Assembly: GCA_050012775.1 (NCBI GenBank) | Contig: JBEKGN010000005.1 | Location: 1-64,000 of the forward strand | Direction: 5' to 3' | DNA length: 64,000 nt | Origin: Roseiarcus sp050012775 | GTDB taxonomy: Bacteria > Pseudomonadota > Alphaproteobacteria > Rhizobiales > Beijerinckiaceae | Part shown: piece after piece, positions 16,716-25,158 of the stretch | Layout: the number at the start of each line of letters is the position of its first letter | Position numbering within the stretch: position 1 is the first letter of the stretch | Notes under the pieces: model-generated | What the model was told of the DNA's origin: nothing | Databases searched by the model: none | Seen by the model: the letters and a program-made list of their open reading frames with translations, nothing else | Translations under genes and position numbers: made by a program

Positions 16716-18296
16716 TCAGAACTTCAGCGCTTTGGCCTGCTTCACGCCGGGAATCTGGCTGACCTTGGCGAGCACGCCTTCGGGGGCGGGACCGTCGATC
16801 GAGACCAGCGCGATCGCCGAGCCGCCCTCCCGATCGCGCCCGAGGGCGAAGGTCGCGATATTGACGCCGGCCTCGCCGAGCAGGCTGGCGAAACGCCCGA
16901 TGAAGCCCGGCTTGTCCTCGTTGGTGACATAGATCATCGACGGCGTGAATTCGGCGTCGACCTTGATGCCCTTGATCGACAGGATGCGCGGCTTGCCGTC
17001 GTGGAACACGGTGCCGCCGATCGAACGGTCCTGTTTGGCGGTGGTCACGGTAAGCGTGATGAAGCTCTCGTAATCGCCGGCGGCGGCGCGGGTCACTTCG
17101 TCGATGACGATGCCGCGATGGGCGGCGACTGTCGGCGCGGAAACGACGTTGACGTCGACGAGCGAGGGTCGGAGCAGGCCGGCGATCGCCGCAGAGGTCA
17201 GCGCCCTGGTCTTGAGCCCGGCGACGGCGCCCTCATAGGTGATCGTCACTTTGGAGATCGGCGCGTCGGTGAGCTGTCCCGCGAACGAGCCGAGGCCTTC
17301 GGCGAGCGCGATGAAGGGCTTCAGCAACGGCGCTTCCTCGGCGGTGATCGAGGGGAAATTGACCGCGTTGGTGATCGCGCCGCGCACGAGATAATCCGAC
17401 ATCTGTTCGGCCACCTGCAGCGCGACGTTCTCCTGCGCCTCGTTGGTCGAGGCGCCGAGATGCGGCGTCGCCACGACGTTGGGATGGCCGAACAGCGGAT
17501 TGGCGGCCGCCGGCTCCTCGACGAACACGTCGAAGGCCGCGCCGGCGACATGGCCGCTGTCGAGCGCCGCGCGCAACGCCGCCTCGTCGACCAGGCCGCC
17601 GCGCGCGCAATTTATGATGCGCACGCCCTTCTTGGTCTTGGCGATGGCCTCGGCGGAAAGGATGTTCTTGGTCTGCGCCGTCATCGGCGTGTGCAAGGTG
17701 ATGAAGTCGGAGCGCTTCAGCAGCTCGTCGAGCTCGACCTTCTCGACGCCGATCTCGGCGGCGCGCTCGGCGCTGAGGAACGGATCGAACGCGATGACGC
17801 GCATCTTGAGACCGAGGCCGCGCGAGGCGACGATCGAGCCGATGTTGCCGCAGCCGATGATGCCCAGGGTCTTGCCCGTCAGCTCGACGCCCATGAAGCG
17901 GTTCTTCTCCCATTTGCCCGCCTGCGTCGAGGCGTCGGCGGCGGGGAGCTGCCGCGCCAGCGCGAACATCAGCGCGATCGCGTGTTCGGCGGTGGTGATC
18001 GAATTGCCGAACGGCGTGTTCATGACGATGACGCCGCGCGCGGTGGCGGCGGGAATGTCGACATTGTCGACGCCGATGCCGGCGCGCCCGATCACTTTGA
18101 GCTTCTTGGCGTGTTCGAGCAGCTTGGCCGTCACCTTGGTCGCCGAGCGAATCGCCAGCCCGTCGTAATCGCCGATGATCTTGGCGAGTTCATCCTTGTC
18201 GAGGCCGGGCTTGACGTCGACCTCGACGCCGCGCTCCTTGAAGATGGCGACGGCGGCGGGGGAAAGTTTGTCGGAAATGAGTACGCGCGGAGCCAT
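16716..18296 (-). CDS. serA: D-3-phosphoglycerate dehydrogenase
   Basis: Oxidises 3-phosphoglycerate to 3-phosphohydroxypyruvate, first step of serine synthesis. The 526-residue long form has the NAD-binding GIIGCGNIGSIVASRG motif near residue 146, NCARGGLVDE with the catalytic Arg near 230, and GASTNEAQENVA with the catalytic His just before it. Next come the allosteric substrate-binding domain (about 315-450) and a C-terminal ACT domain (IYVTNEDKPGFIGRFASLL), where serine feedback usually acts. It follows serC on the same strand, separated by 205 bases holding an inverted REP-like pair. Confidence 0.97.
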   Translation of the reverse strand: MAPRVLISDKLSPAAVAIFKERGVEVDVKPGLDKDELAKIIGDYDGLAIRSATKVTAKLLEHAKKLKVIGRAGIGVDNVDIPAATARGVIVMNTPFGNSITTAEHAIALMFALARQLPAADASTQAGKWEKNRFMGVELTGKTLGIIGCGNIGSIVASRGLGLKMRVIAFDPFLSAERAAEIGVEKVELDELLKRSDFITLHTPMTAQTKNILSAEAIAKTKKGVRIINCARGGLVDEAALRAALDSGHVAGAAFDVFVEEPAAANPLFGHPNVVATPHLGASTNEAQENVALQVAEQMSDYLVRGAITNAVNFPSITAEEAPLLKPFIALAEGLGSFAGQLTDAPISKVTITYEGAVAGLKTRALTSAAIAGLLRPSLVDVNVVSAPTVAAHRGIVIDEVTRAAAGDYESFITLTVTTAKQDRSIGGTVFHDGKPRILSIKGIKVDAEFTPSMIYVTNEDKPGFIGRFASLLGEAGVNIATFALGRDREGGSAIALVSIDGPAPEGVLAKVSQIPGVKQAKALKF

Positions 18297-18346
18297 GAGG
18301 GGATTCCTGTCTGTGAATGGGAATGTGGGTGTTGAGGGCGCCGTGA

Positions 18347-18395
18347 CCCTTCTCCCGCGTGCGGGAGAAGGTGGCGCGAAGCGCCGGATGAGGGG
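18347..18395 (-). repeat. REP-like palindromic unit, copy 1 (inverted relative to copy 2)
   Basis: On the plus strand a perfect 11-base hairpin arm pair CCTTCTCCCGC / GCGGGAGAAGG (18348-18358 and 18361-18371) is followed by a GGCGC-GAA-GCGCC hairpin and GGATGAGGG. Its reverse complement matches copy 2 almost base for base. Confidence 0.75.
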
Positions 18396-18439
18396 ATGGT
18401 TCAGCTGGCGACGAGTGAGGCGTATTCGTTAGCGCCAAG

Positions 18440-18489
18440 CCCTCATCCGTCGCCTGCGGCGACACCTTCTCCCGCAAACGGGAGAAGGG
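18440..18489 (+). repeat. REP-like palindromic unit, copy 2
   Basis: CCCTCATCCG, then a TCGCC-TGC-GGCGA hairpin, then CCTTCTCCCG-CAAA-CGGGAGAAGG. It is the same unit as copy 1 in the opposite orientation, 44 bases away. The two can pair into one long cruciform or RNA stem between serC and serA. This type of intergenic palindrome is common in alphaproteobacterial genomes. Confidence 0.75.
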
Positions 18490-18501
18490 AGGGGCCGCGC
18501 C

Positions 18502-19671
18502 TTACGCCGCCTTGGCGAGCTTGGCCTTTTCCTGCGCGAAGGCGAAGTCGAGCCAAAGCGTCAGCGCTTCGACGTCGCTCCGTTCGACCGTCGCGCCGCA
18601 CCAGATGCGCAGGCCGGGCGGCGCGTCGCGATAGGCGCCGATGTCGAAGGCGACCTTTTCCTTCTCCAAGAAACTCGCGAGCCCCTTGGCGAACGCCGCC
18701 TGCGCGTCGGCGGGCAGCGCCGCGATCGCGGGATCGACGACTTTCAGGCAGACGCTGGTGTTTGAGCGCGTCGCGGGAACGCGGGCGAGAAAATCGATCC
18801 AGGGCGTGCGCGCGACCCAATCGGCGATCGTCTTGGCGTTGGCGTCGGCGCGCGCGATCAACGCCTCGACGCCGCCCAAGGACTTCGCCCACAGCAGCGC
18901 GTCGATGTAATCCTCGACGCAGAGCATCGACGGCGTATTGATCGTCTCGCCCTCGAATATGCCCTCGATCAGCTTGCCGCCCTTGGTCATGCGGAACAGT
19001 TTCGGCAGCGGCCACGCGGGCTTGTAGCTCTCCAGCCGCTCGACCGCGCGCGGGCTGAGCACGATCATGCCGTGGGCCGCCTCGCCGCCGAGCGCCTTCT
19101 GCCAGGAGAAGGTCGTCACGTCGAGCTTGGCCCAATCGAGGTCTTGCGCGAAGGCGGCCGAGGTCGCGTCGCAGATCGTCAGGCCCTTGCGATCCGCGGC
19201 GATCCAGTCGGCGTCGGGAACGCGCACGCCCGAGGTCGTGCCGTTCCAGGTGAAGACGACGTCGTGGTCGAAATCGACTTGGGCGAGATCGGGCAGTTCG
19301 CCGTACGGCGCCTTCAGCACGCGCGCGTCATTGAGCTTGAGCTGCTTGACGATGTCGGTGACCCAGCCTTCGCCGAAGCTTTCCCACGCCAGCACGTCGA
19401 CAGGACGCGCGCCGAGCAGCGACCACAGCGCCATCTCCACCGCCCCGGTGTCGGAGCCGGCGGTGATGCCGATGCGATAGTCGGCGGGCGCGCCCAGCGT
19501 TTCGCGCGTCAGGTCGATCGCCTGTTTCAGCTTGGCCTTGCCGAGCTTGGCGCGATGCGAGCGGCCGAGCGCCGCGTCCTTGAGAGCTTCGGGGGTCCAG
19601 CCGGGCCGTTTGGCGCAAGGGCCGGAAGAAAAACGCGCGTTATGAGGCCGCGCGGCGGGCGTATTCGTCAT
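18502..19671 (-). CDS. serC: Phosphoserine aminotransferase
   Basis: Transfers the amino group of glutamate to 3-phosphohydroxypyruvate, second step of serine synthesis, with pyridoxal phosphate. The 389 residues start with RPHNARFSSGPCAKRPGW, typical of the alphaproteobacterial SerC. ITAGSDTGAVEMALW forms the cofactor-phosphate region, and the PLP lysine is in FSWQKALGGEAAHG near residue 197. GAGAGGA on the minus strand, 9 bases before the ATG, is the ribosome binding site and lies inside a hairpin. serA follows downstream. Confidence 0.96.
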   Translation of the reverse strand: MTNTPAARPHNARFSSGPCAKRPGWTPEALKDAALGRSHRAKLGKAKLKQAIDLTRETLGAPADYRIGITAGSDTGAVEMALWSLLGARPVDVLAWESFGEGWVTDIVKQLKLNDARVLKAPYGELPDLAQVDFDHDVVFTWNGTTSGVRVPDADWIAADRKGLTICDATSAAFAQDLDWAKLDVTTFSWQKALGGEAAHGMIVLSPRAVERLESYKPAWPLPKLFRMTKGGKLIEGIFEGETINTPSMLCVEDYIDALLWAKSLGGVEALIARADANAKTIADWVARTPWIDFLARVPATRSNTSVCLKVVDPAIAALPADAQAAFAKGLASFLEKEKVAFDIGAYRDAPPGLRIWCGATVERSDVEALTLWLDFAFAQEKAKLAKAA

Positions 19672-19720
19672 GATGTGCCATCCTCTCAGATGGGCGCCTC
19701 TCGTTGGGGAGAGGTGTCCC
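19672..19720 (-). promoter_or_regulatory. serC leader RNA candidate with ribosome-binding-site hairpin
   Basis: Two adjacent hairpins occupy the transcript just before serC. Hairpin 1 pairs CCUCUC with GAGAGG (plus-strand 19709-19714 and 19697-19702). Hairpin 2 pairs CCAUC with GAUGG (19689-19693 and 19678-19682), with UGAGAG in the loop. The ribosome binding site GAGAGGA (19687-19681) lies in hairpin 2. Because the site also contains GAGAGG, the CCUCUC arm of hairpin 1 could pair with it instead. The position and look agree with the published alphaproteobacterial serC motif, whose ligand is unknown; I could not compare it with the covariance model. Confidence 0.55.
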
Positions 19721-19773
19721 GCCGCCGCTGCTACAGGACGACGTGGGGAATGGCAAGGAGAAAAGTCTACGAG

Positions 19774-19986
19774 CTATCCGCGCCGCTTGCGGCGGCCTCG
19801 GCCGGCGCCGCCCATTCCGCCCGACGGCGGCGCGCTGGTGTCGCCCTCGCCCGCCGGCGCGACCGGATCGCTGGTGCGCTGATAGCGCACGCCCGTGAAC
19901 AAAATGATCCGCGCGTCTTCGTCGCGCGCCGCGTGATTCTTTCTCTCCAGGCCCCCAGCGGGCCGAAAAAGGACAAGCTCGCCCAT
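19774..19986 (-). CDS. Small conserved-looking hypothetical protein
   Basis: A 70-residue open frame starting MGELVLFRPAGG and containing DARIILFTGVRYQR in the middle, with a glycine/arginine-rich end. The pattern of a short hydrophobic strand, a polar linker and an ILFTGVRYxR segment is one I associate with small uncharacterised proteins in Rhizobiales. No function is known and no clear ribosome binding site is visible. It lies between serC and a divergent DUF2336 gene. Confidence 0.55.
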   Translation of the reverse strand: MGELVLFRPAGGLERKNHAARDEDARIILFTGVRYQRTSDPVAPAGEGDTSAPPSGGMGGAGRGRRKRRG

Positions 19987-20124
19987 AGCCAAACCCCGAC
20001 GGCGGCGGTGCGCCAGGTCGCGCGTCGCGCCATGGGACGCATTACGCTGAGTGAAGGTTAATACTAAGTCAACGAGAACGTCGTAATCTGACGTTGTTTC
20101 GTCCTTGCAAAATGGAGCGTGTTC

Positions 20125-21297
20125 TTGGCTTCGGATCTCTCGCCGGCCGATCTGCCTTTCCTCGCCGCGCTCGCGCGCAGCCCGCTCGCGGCCGACCGGC
20201 TGCTCTGGTTGCGGGTCGCGACCGATTATTTCCTGACGCGCCCGTTCGAAACGCTCGCGCACGGCGCCGAATTCGCGGCCGCGCTATCCGATGGCCTCAG
20301 GCGCGCCGACGATGCGACGCGCTGCGCGGTCGCGCGCAAGCTCGCGCCTTGCGCCGAGGCCGCCGACGTCCTCGCGACCATCGAATCCCTCGGCGGCGAA
20401 GCCGCGCTCGTCGTTCTGCAATGCGCGGCCGTCCTGCCGCGCGAGCGGCTGCTCGCGGCCGCCGCGGGCGACAATGCGCGCGCCCGCGCCGTGGCGCGGC
20501 GCCGCGATCTCGACGCCGAACTCGTCGGCATTCTCGCCGATCACGACGAAATCGAAGTTCTCATTGCGCTCGCCCGAAATCGCCGCGCCGCGATGGATCA
20601 ACGCGTTTACGCCGCGCTCGCCCGTCGCGCCAAACAACGAATCGACGGAGCGCTGGATCGACGCCTGGCCGCGGCGCTGCTCGATCGCGGGCCCGTGGGC
20701 CTGGAGCAGGCGGCGTTGTTCCTCGAAGCCGATTCGAGCCGGCGCGCCGAGATCATGACCGCGGCCCAACGCGCCACGCTCGGAGGACCGAGAACCCCCG
20801 TCCGGCGGCGCGAAACGTCGCAGGCGATCGCGCGACTCGAACGATTCGCGCTCGACGCCGAACCCGAACGATTCGCGAGCGCCCTCGCCGAAGCGCTGGA
20901 GTGCTCCCTCGAACTCGCCACGAGGATCGCTCGCGATCCCTCCGGCGAGCCGCTCGCGGTCGCGCTCGCGGCGCTCGGCTCGCCCGACGACGTCGCGGTG
21001 CGCGTCTTGACTTCGCGCGATCTGCAGGACGGCGTCGATTATCGCCGCGTCGGCGCCCTCGCGCGTCTGAAAGACGCCCTGAACCCGGCGGCGGCGGCTC
21101 TGGTCGTGACGGCGATGATCGGCGATTCGGCCCGACCGCACGCCCGGCGCCAGCCCGTTCTCGATCCCGGCGCGTCGCCGACGCCCAGCCGTCCGGCCGG
21201 CTCCGCCGCGAACGAGGCCGTGTCGCCGGCCGCGCTCCGCCGCCGGCGCGCCTTCGCTTTCGCCTCGGGTCGTCGACTTCTCGACGACTCCGCCTAG
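20125..21297 (+). CDS. DUF2336 domain-containing protein
   Basis: A 390-residue alanine/leucine/arginine-rich helical protein that fits the DUF2336 family: about ten short helical repeats (for example RCAVARKLAPCAEAADVL, EIEVLIALARNRRAAMD and LATRIARDPSGEPLAVALAALG). DUF2336 proteins are typical of alphaproteobacteria and have no established role. TTG 20125 is chosen because GGAG (20114-20117) lies 7 bases upstream; GTG 20119 would be too close to it. The last 60 residues are proline/arginine-rich and probably disordered. The gene stands alone. Confidence 0.8.
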   Translation: MASDLSPADLPFLAALARSPLAADRLLWLRVATDYFLTRPFETLAHGAEFAAALSDGLRRADDATRCAVARKLAPCAEAADVLATIESLGGEAALVVLQCAAVLPRERLLAAAAGDNARARAVARRRDLDAELVGILADHDEIEVLIALARNRRAAMDQRVYAALARRAKQRIDGALDRRLAAALLDRGPVGLEQAALFLEADSSRRAEIMTAAQRATLGGPRTPVRRRETSQAIARLERFALDAEPERFASALAEALECSLELATRIARDPSGEPLAVALAALGSPDDVAVRVLTSRDLQDGVDYRRVGALARLKDALNPAAAALVVTAMIGDSARPHARRQPVLDPGASPTPSRPAGSAANEAVSPAALRRRRAFAFASGRRLLDDSA

Positions 21298-21318
21298 GCG
21301 GCCGGCTGGGCGCCCCGA

Positions 21319-23007
21319 CTACCGCGCGCCCGCCGCCAATGGCGCGCCGTCGATCATGATCTCGCGATCGGCGGGCCATTTCAGACGATAGGCGAAGCGG
21401 ATGTCTTTCGATTCGCCCGGCTTGAGATCGAGCGTCCAGCCCATCACGCCGCGCTTGTCGCCGACTTGCTTTTCCGTGGGCGGCGTCGTCGCCGGCGAAA
21501 GATCGACGGAGATCGCGACGTTCTCCGACACCGGCATCTGATCGATGACCTGCACCTTGATCGGAAAGCCGTGAAGGTTCTTGATGCTGGTGGTGAATTC
21601 GCGCGTCTCGATCTTGGTCTGATTGTACCAGGTCGGATCGTTCTCCTTGCGGTTGACCGGCGCACGCTGAACCTTGATCTTGTCGTCGCCGCCGAACCCG
21701 AGATCGACGCCGTCTCCCGGCGCGACGAAGCCGATCCGGCTCTGACCGACGAAGGCGCCATCGCGCAGCAACGCCACTTCGCCCGCGAGAATCGGCGCAT
21801 CCTCCGCGTCGACGAAATGCGCCTGGATATAGGCGGTCGGATCGATGCCGGGGGCGGTCTTCACCGCGAGCGTCGGCTGCGCGACGAGACGGCCGAGCAC
21901 GAACGACTTCCGCGCCCCGTCGCTCGCCAGCGTGACGCGCCCCGGCGCCTTGAATTCCGCGGAATAGGCGTTGGCCTGCAGCTGCGCCGTCGCTTCTTGC
22001 GCGACGACCGGCTCGGCCGGCGGCGCGGGGGTTTGCGCCGACGACGCGTCGAGGCCGAAGACCCCGCCCGCCGGAAGGGCCTTCGCCGTCGGCGCCATGC
22101 GGGCCGCCGCGATCGGAATTTCGGGCTGCCAGAAGTCGATTTTTTCGCCCTGCACATCGGCGATGTCGACGGCGCGGGCGACGCGCGCCGTGGAGACGGT
22201 GAGCGCGACGTCGCTCCAATCCTCCCCGGTCGTCTGCGAAATCCCGGCCCGGCGCGTCAGCGTCAGGCTATTCGCATCGCCCGAGGTTTTGAGCGCCGCG
22301 TCATAGGCGGGAACCCAGCCGACGCCGGCGACGCGATAGGAGAGCGAGAGCGACGCGTGCGCGCCTTGAGCGGCCGAGAGCGTGACGCTCGCCGTTCGCT
22401 TGGCCGCTTGGAGCGGCGGTTTCTGGCGCTCGGCTTCGAGAGCCTTGATCTCGTCGTCGAGCGCGCGCGCCTTGTCGAGCGCCGGACGCAGATCGGCGCC
22501 GACCTTGGCGATCGCCGCTTCGACGGCGTCCCAGGCGGCGGGCCACGCCCCGACATCCAACGGCTTGGCTTCGGGAGAAAGCTTTTCGGGTCCGCTCTGC
22601 GAAAAACGCACGATCATCGCGCGCTTGGCTTGCAGAGCGTCGATGGTCGTTTGCAAGCCCTCGCGCTCGTCGCGCAAGCCGGCGATCTTGGCGGCGAGCG
22701 CGTCGTCGGGCGCCTTGGCCGCGGCGGGCGCGACGCGCGTTTCGACCGCGCCGATCGTCAGCGCAGCGCCCGAAACGCCCTCCAGACGCAGCGAAGCCGG
22801 ATCGAGCGCCAGCGGCAAATCCTTGAACACGAGGACGTTGTCGCCCTGGGACAGGTCGACTTCGGCCACCCGCGTCACGATCGCGGCGTCGGGATAAACG
22901 GTCACCGCATCGACTCTTGAGGCGGCTTCGATCTCGCTCGCCGACGCGCCAGGCGCGAAAATCGCCGTCGCGGCGAGGGTGAGCAGGGAACTGGCGATCA
23001 AGCGCAT
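21319..23007 (-). CDS. Mucoidy inhibitor MuiA-like protein (DUF4140/DUF4139)
   Basis: A 562-residue exported protein: MRLIASSLLTLAATAIFAPGASA is a clear signal peptide, so the start is placed at ATG 23007. An N-terminal beta domain (VTVYPDAAIVTR, about 30-110) matches DUF4140, a helical coiled segment with many Glu/Lys/Ala follows (about 110-190), and the C-terminal part (VSLSYRVAGVGWVPAYD-like start, ending ADREIMIDG) matches DUF4139. The name MuiA comes from a family member; the biochemical role is unknown. It should be periplasmic or outer-membrane associated. Confidence 0.8.
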   Translation of the reverse strand: MRLIASSLLTLAATAIFAPGASASEIEAASRVDAVTVYPDAAIVTRVAEVDLSQGDNVLVFKDLPLALDPASLRLEGVSGAALTIGAVETRVAPAAAKAPDDALAAKIAGLRDEREGLQTTIDALQAKRAMIVRFSQSGPEKLSPEAKPLDVGAWPAAWDAVEAAIAKVGADLRPALDKARALDDEIKALEAERQKPPLQAAKRTASVTLSAAQGAHASLSLSYRVAGVGWVPAYDAALKTSGDANSLTLTRRAGISQTTGEDWSDVALTVSTARVARAVDIADVQGEKIDFWQPEIPIAAARMAPTAKALPAGGVFGLDASSAQTPAPPAEPVVAQEATAQLQANAYSAEFKAPGRVTLASDGARKSFVLGRLVAQPTLAVKTAPGIDPTAYIQAHFVDAEDAPILAGEVALLRDGAFVGQSRIGFVAPGDGVDLGFGGDDKIKVQRAPVNRKENDPTWYNQTKIETREFTTSIKNLHGFPIKVQVIDQMPVSENVAISVDLSPATTPPTEKQVGDKRGVMGWTLDLKPGESKDIRFAYRLKWPADREIMIDGAPLAAGAR

Positions 23008-23130
23008 GGCGACTCCTCGGATTGTCCAAATTACTCGGAGCGAGGGGTTCATGACGCATCGCCGGTAGGGCGAAATTACGGTGTGCGCGCGACGCTCTCG
23101 AGACCTCGGACGCCGCGCGCGCCGCCGCGG

Positions 23131-23706
23131 TCAACCCAGGAAGGTCAGCACCGTGGGAGCGAGATAGCCGAACGCCATCAGAACGGCGCCGATCACGCCG
23201 AGGCCGCCGGCGATCCAAGCCAGAACGGTCATGCCGGTGATGATCGCCGCCGAAGCCAGGACGATGGCGATTTGCAGCGCTCCGCTGGCGTATTCGAAAT
23301 GTTCGAGCTTGTGATTGGACAATTCGCGCCCCTCGGCGGCCGCCTTGGCGCGCTCCTGAATCGCGTCCAGGCTATCCCCGGGATTCTTCGGATCCTTTTC
23401 GAATTTGGCGACCACGGCCTTCCAATCGCCGATTTGCTTTTCAAACGCCTCCTGCGCCTTGGGATCCGTAGCGGCGACGCGCTCGGCCTCAAAGGCCTGA
23501 GCGGCGGTTTCGGCGATCGTCGAGCGGACCTTCTTGGCTTGGTAGAAATTGAACAGATCGGACGATTCGATGTTCTGTTCGGTCGAGCGGTGCTCCGCCT
23601 TCTTGGCGCCGGCTTCCGCCAGAGCAAGGAACAGCGCGAGGATGGCGATGATCAGCGCAACCTTCTTGTCTTTGGATTCGACGGCGTCTTCCAGAGGCTC
23701 GGCCAT
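23131..23706 (-). CDS. DUF4337 domain-containing membrane protein
   Basis: A 191-residue protein with one N-terminal membrane helix (KVALIIAILALFLALAEAG, about 15-33), a charged helical region (about 35-140, with SSDLFNFYQAKKVRSTIAETA typical of DUF4337) and two more membrane helices near the C-terminus (LQIAIVLASAAIITGMTVLA, GGLGVIGAVLMAFGYLA). The family is inner-membrane and of unknown function. It lies next to a MuiA-like gene on the same strand, 123 bases apart. Confidence 0.85.
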   Translation of the reverse strand: MAEPLEDAVESKDKKVALIIAILALFLALAEAGAKKAEHRSTEQNIESSDLFNFYQAKKVRSTIAETAAQAFEAERVAATDPKAQEAFEKQIGDWKAVVAKFEKDPKNPGDSLDAIQERAKAAAEGRELSNHKLEHFEYASGALQIAIVLASAAIITGMTVLAWIAGGLGVIGAVLMAFGYLAPTVLTFLG

Positions 23707-23856
23707 TCTATTTCCCCATGCGGCTTAGCGGCGCTGCGGGCGCCGCGACGCGCTCAACTGAGCAGCAATTCGGAAAACTGGACATAGCTCTTGCGATAAA
23801 AATCCTGCTTTATCGAAAGAATCTATTCGGATTCGCGGCGGCGCGAAAAGCCCGGG

Positions 23857-25083
23857 CTATCTCTCGGGGGCCATCGGCTGGCGCTGGCGGATCTTGCCCG
23901 CCGGCGCCGCGTGCATCGCCTCGCTCGAACCGGCGGGATGCGCCGGGGCGTCGCGTCGGTCGAAACTGACGAGATTGGACGGCTCCTCCTCGGCCCCCCG
24001 CGCCTTGCCGTTCAAATGCGCGATGTCGCGCCCCAGGCGCGCAATCGCGTCGCGAAGCGCCTGATCGCCTGGCGCGCGGGCGCCGGGCGAAGCCTCGGCG
24101 GGGCGGGTCCGCAGCGCATCGACTTCGCGTTGCAATTCGGTCCGTTCGGCGCGCTCCGCGCGCAAAGCCCCTTCCAGGATCGCATGCGCGGCGCTGAGAG
24201 TCTGCGCATGAGCGGCCGCGGCGCTTTCCCTAGCGGCCGCCTCGGCGGCGAGCGCGCTCAGCCGGTCGGCGAGATCGCGTTGGCCGGCGCCGGCCTCCTG
24301 AAGCGCGGCGTCGCGTTCGGCGATGCGCGCGAGCTGCCGCCCGTTTTCGAGCAGCGCCGCTTCGCGCGCCGCTTCGCTGCGCGAAAGCAGCGCCTCCGCT
24401 TCGCCGAGCGCGGCGGAAAGGCGCGCCCGTTCGGCTTCGGCCGACTTCGCCGCGGCCAAGGCCGCGCGCTCGCCGTCCGCCAGCCTGACCTCGAGGGTGG
24501 AGGCGCGCGTCTCCACAGTCGCGATCATCGTGCGATTCTGGTCGGCGAGGGTCTCCAGATCGAGCCGGCGCGCCTCAGCCGCGGCGAACGCCGCATCCGC
24601 GGAATCGCGCTGAAACGCCAGATCGCGAAGCGCGAGTTGAGCGGCGCCGAGTTGGCCGCGAAGCTCGCGCGCCTCGCGCTCCAGCGCGCCGAACCCCTCG
24701 CACAAGGCGGCGTTCTCGGCCGCGTGCGCGGCGGAGCGTTCCTCGGTAGCGACGAGTCGGCTCGCCTGTCGGCCGATCTCGATGCGCGCCCGCGCGGCGA
24801 CTTCTTCGACCGCGCTGAGGCGCTGCTCCAGGCGGAGCTGATCGACCGCGTGCTGCGCGCGCAGCGCGTCGCGCTCGGCGATCGCCTGCGCTTCGGTCAA
24901 TGGGGCCTGCAGGCGCGCCCGCGCCTCCGCGAGGCGCCGCGCGCGGCGCGAGATCGCGGGCGCCGCCGCCAGCGCCAGAAGCGCGGCGAGCAGAAACCCG
25001 ATGCAAGAAAAAATCGCCTGCTCGATCAATTTCGTTGCAGTCCGACGCAGAAATCCGCCGCCATCATCGCATGGCGCCGCCAC
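23857..25083 (-). CDS. Membrane-anchored coiled-coil protein, function unknown
   Basis: A 408-residue protein with one hydrophobic segment near the N-terminus (IFSCIGFLLAALLALAAAPAI, about 24-44). A long alanine/glutamate/arginine-rich helix follows (about 48-330), with heptad-like spacing of hydrophobic residues. The tail is short and proline/alanine-rich, containing SNLVSFDRRDAP. No catalytic motif is visible. It resembles single-span envelope proteins with cytoplasmic or periplasmic coiled coils, such as RmuC-like or tether proteins, but I cannot assign a family. It follows the EipA-like gene by 75 bases on the same strand. Confidence 0.6.
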   Translation of the reverse strand: MAAPCDDGGGFLRRTATKLIEQAIFSCIGFLLAALLALAAAPAISRRARRLAEARARLQAPLTEAQAIAERDALRAQHAVDQLRLEQRLSAVEEVAARARIEIGRQASRLVATEERSAAHAAENAALCEGFGALEREARELRGQLGAAQLALRDLAFQRDSADAAFAAAEARRLDLETLADQNRTMIATVETRASTLEVRLADGERAALAAAKSAEAERARLSAALGEAEALLSRSEAAREAALLENGRQLARIAERDAALQEAGAGQRDLADRLSALAAEAAARESAAAAHAQTLSAAHAILEGALRAERAERTELQREVDALRTRPAEASPGARAPGDQALRDAIARLGRDIAHLNGKARGAEEEPSNLVSFDRRDAPAHPAGSSEAMHAAPAGKIRQRQPMAPER

Positions 25084-25158
25084 TCAAGCAAAGAGCCCCG
25101 CACGGACAAAACGAACAAATCGGCGCGCCTCGCCCGCCCGCCGCGACAGACGCTTCGG

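Noticed and set aside
20119..20121. GTG as start of the DUF2336 gene
   Set aside because: The GGAG ribosome binding site ends one base before it; the TTG six bases on has proper spacing.
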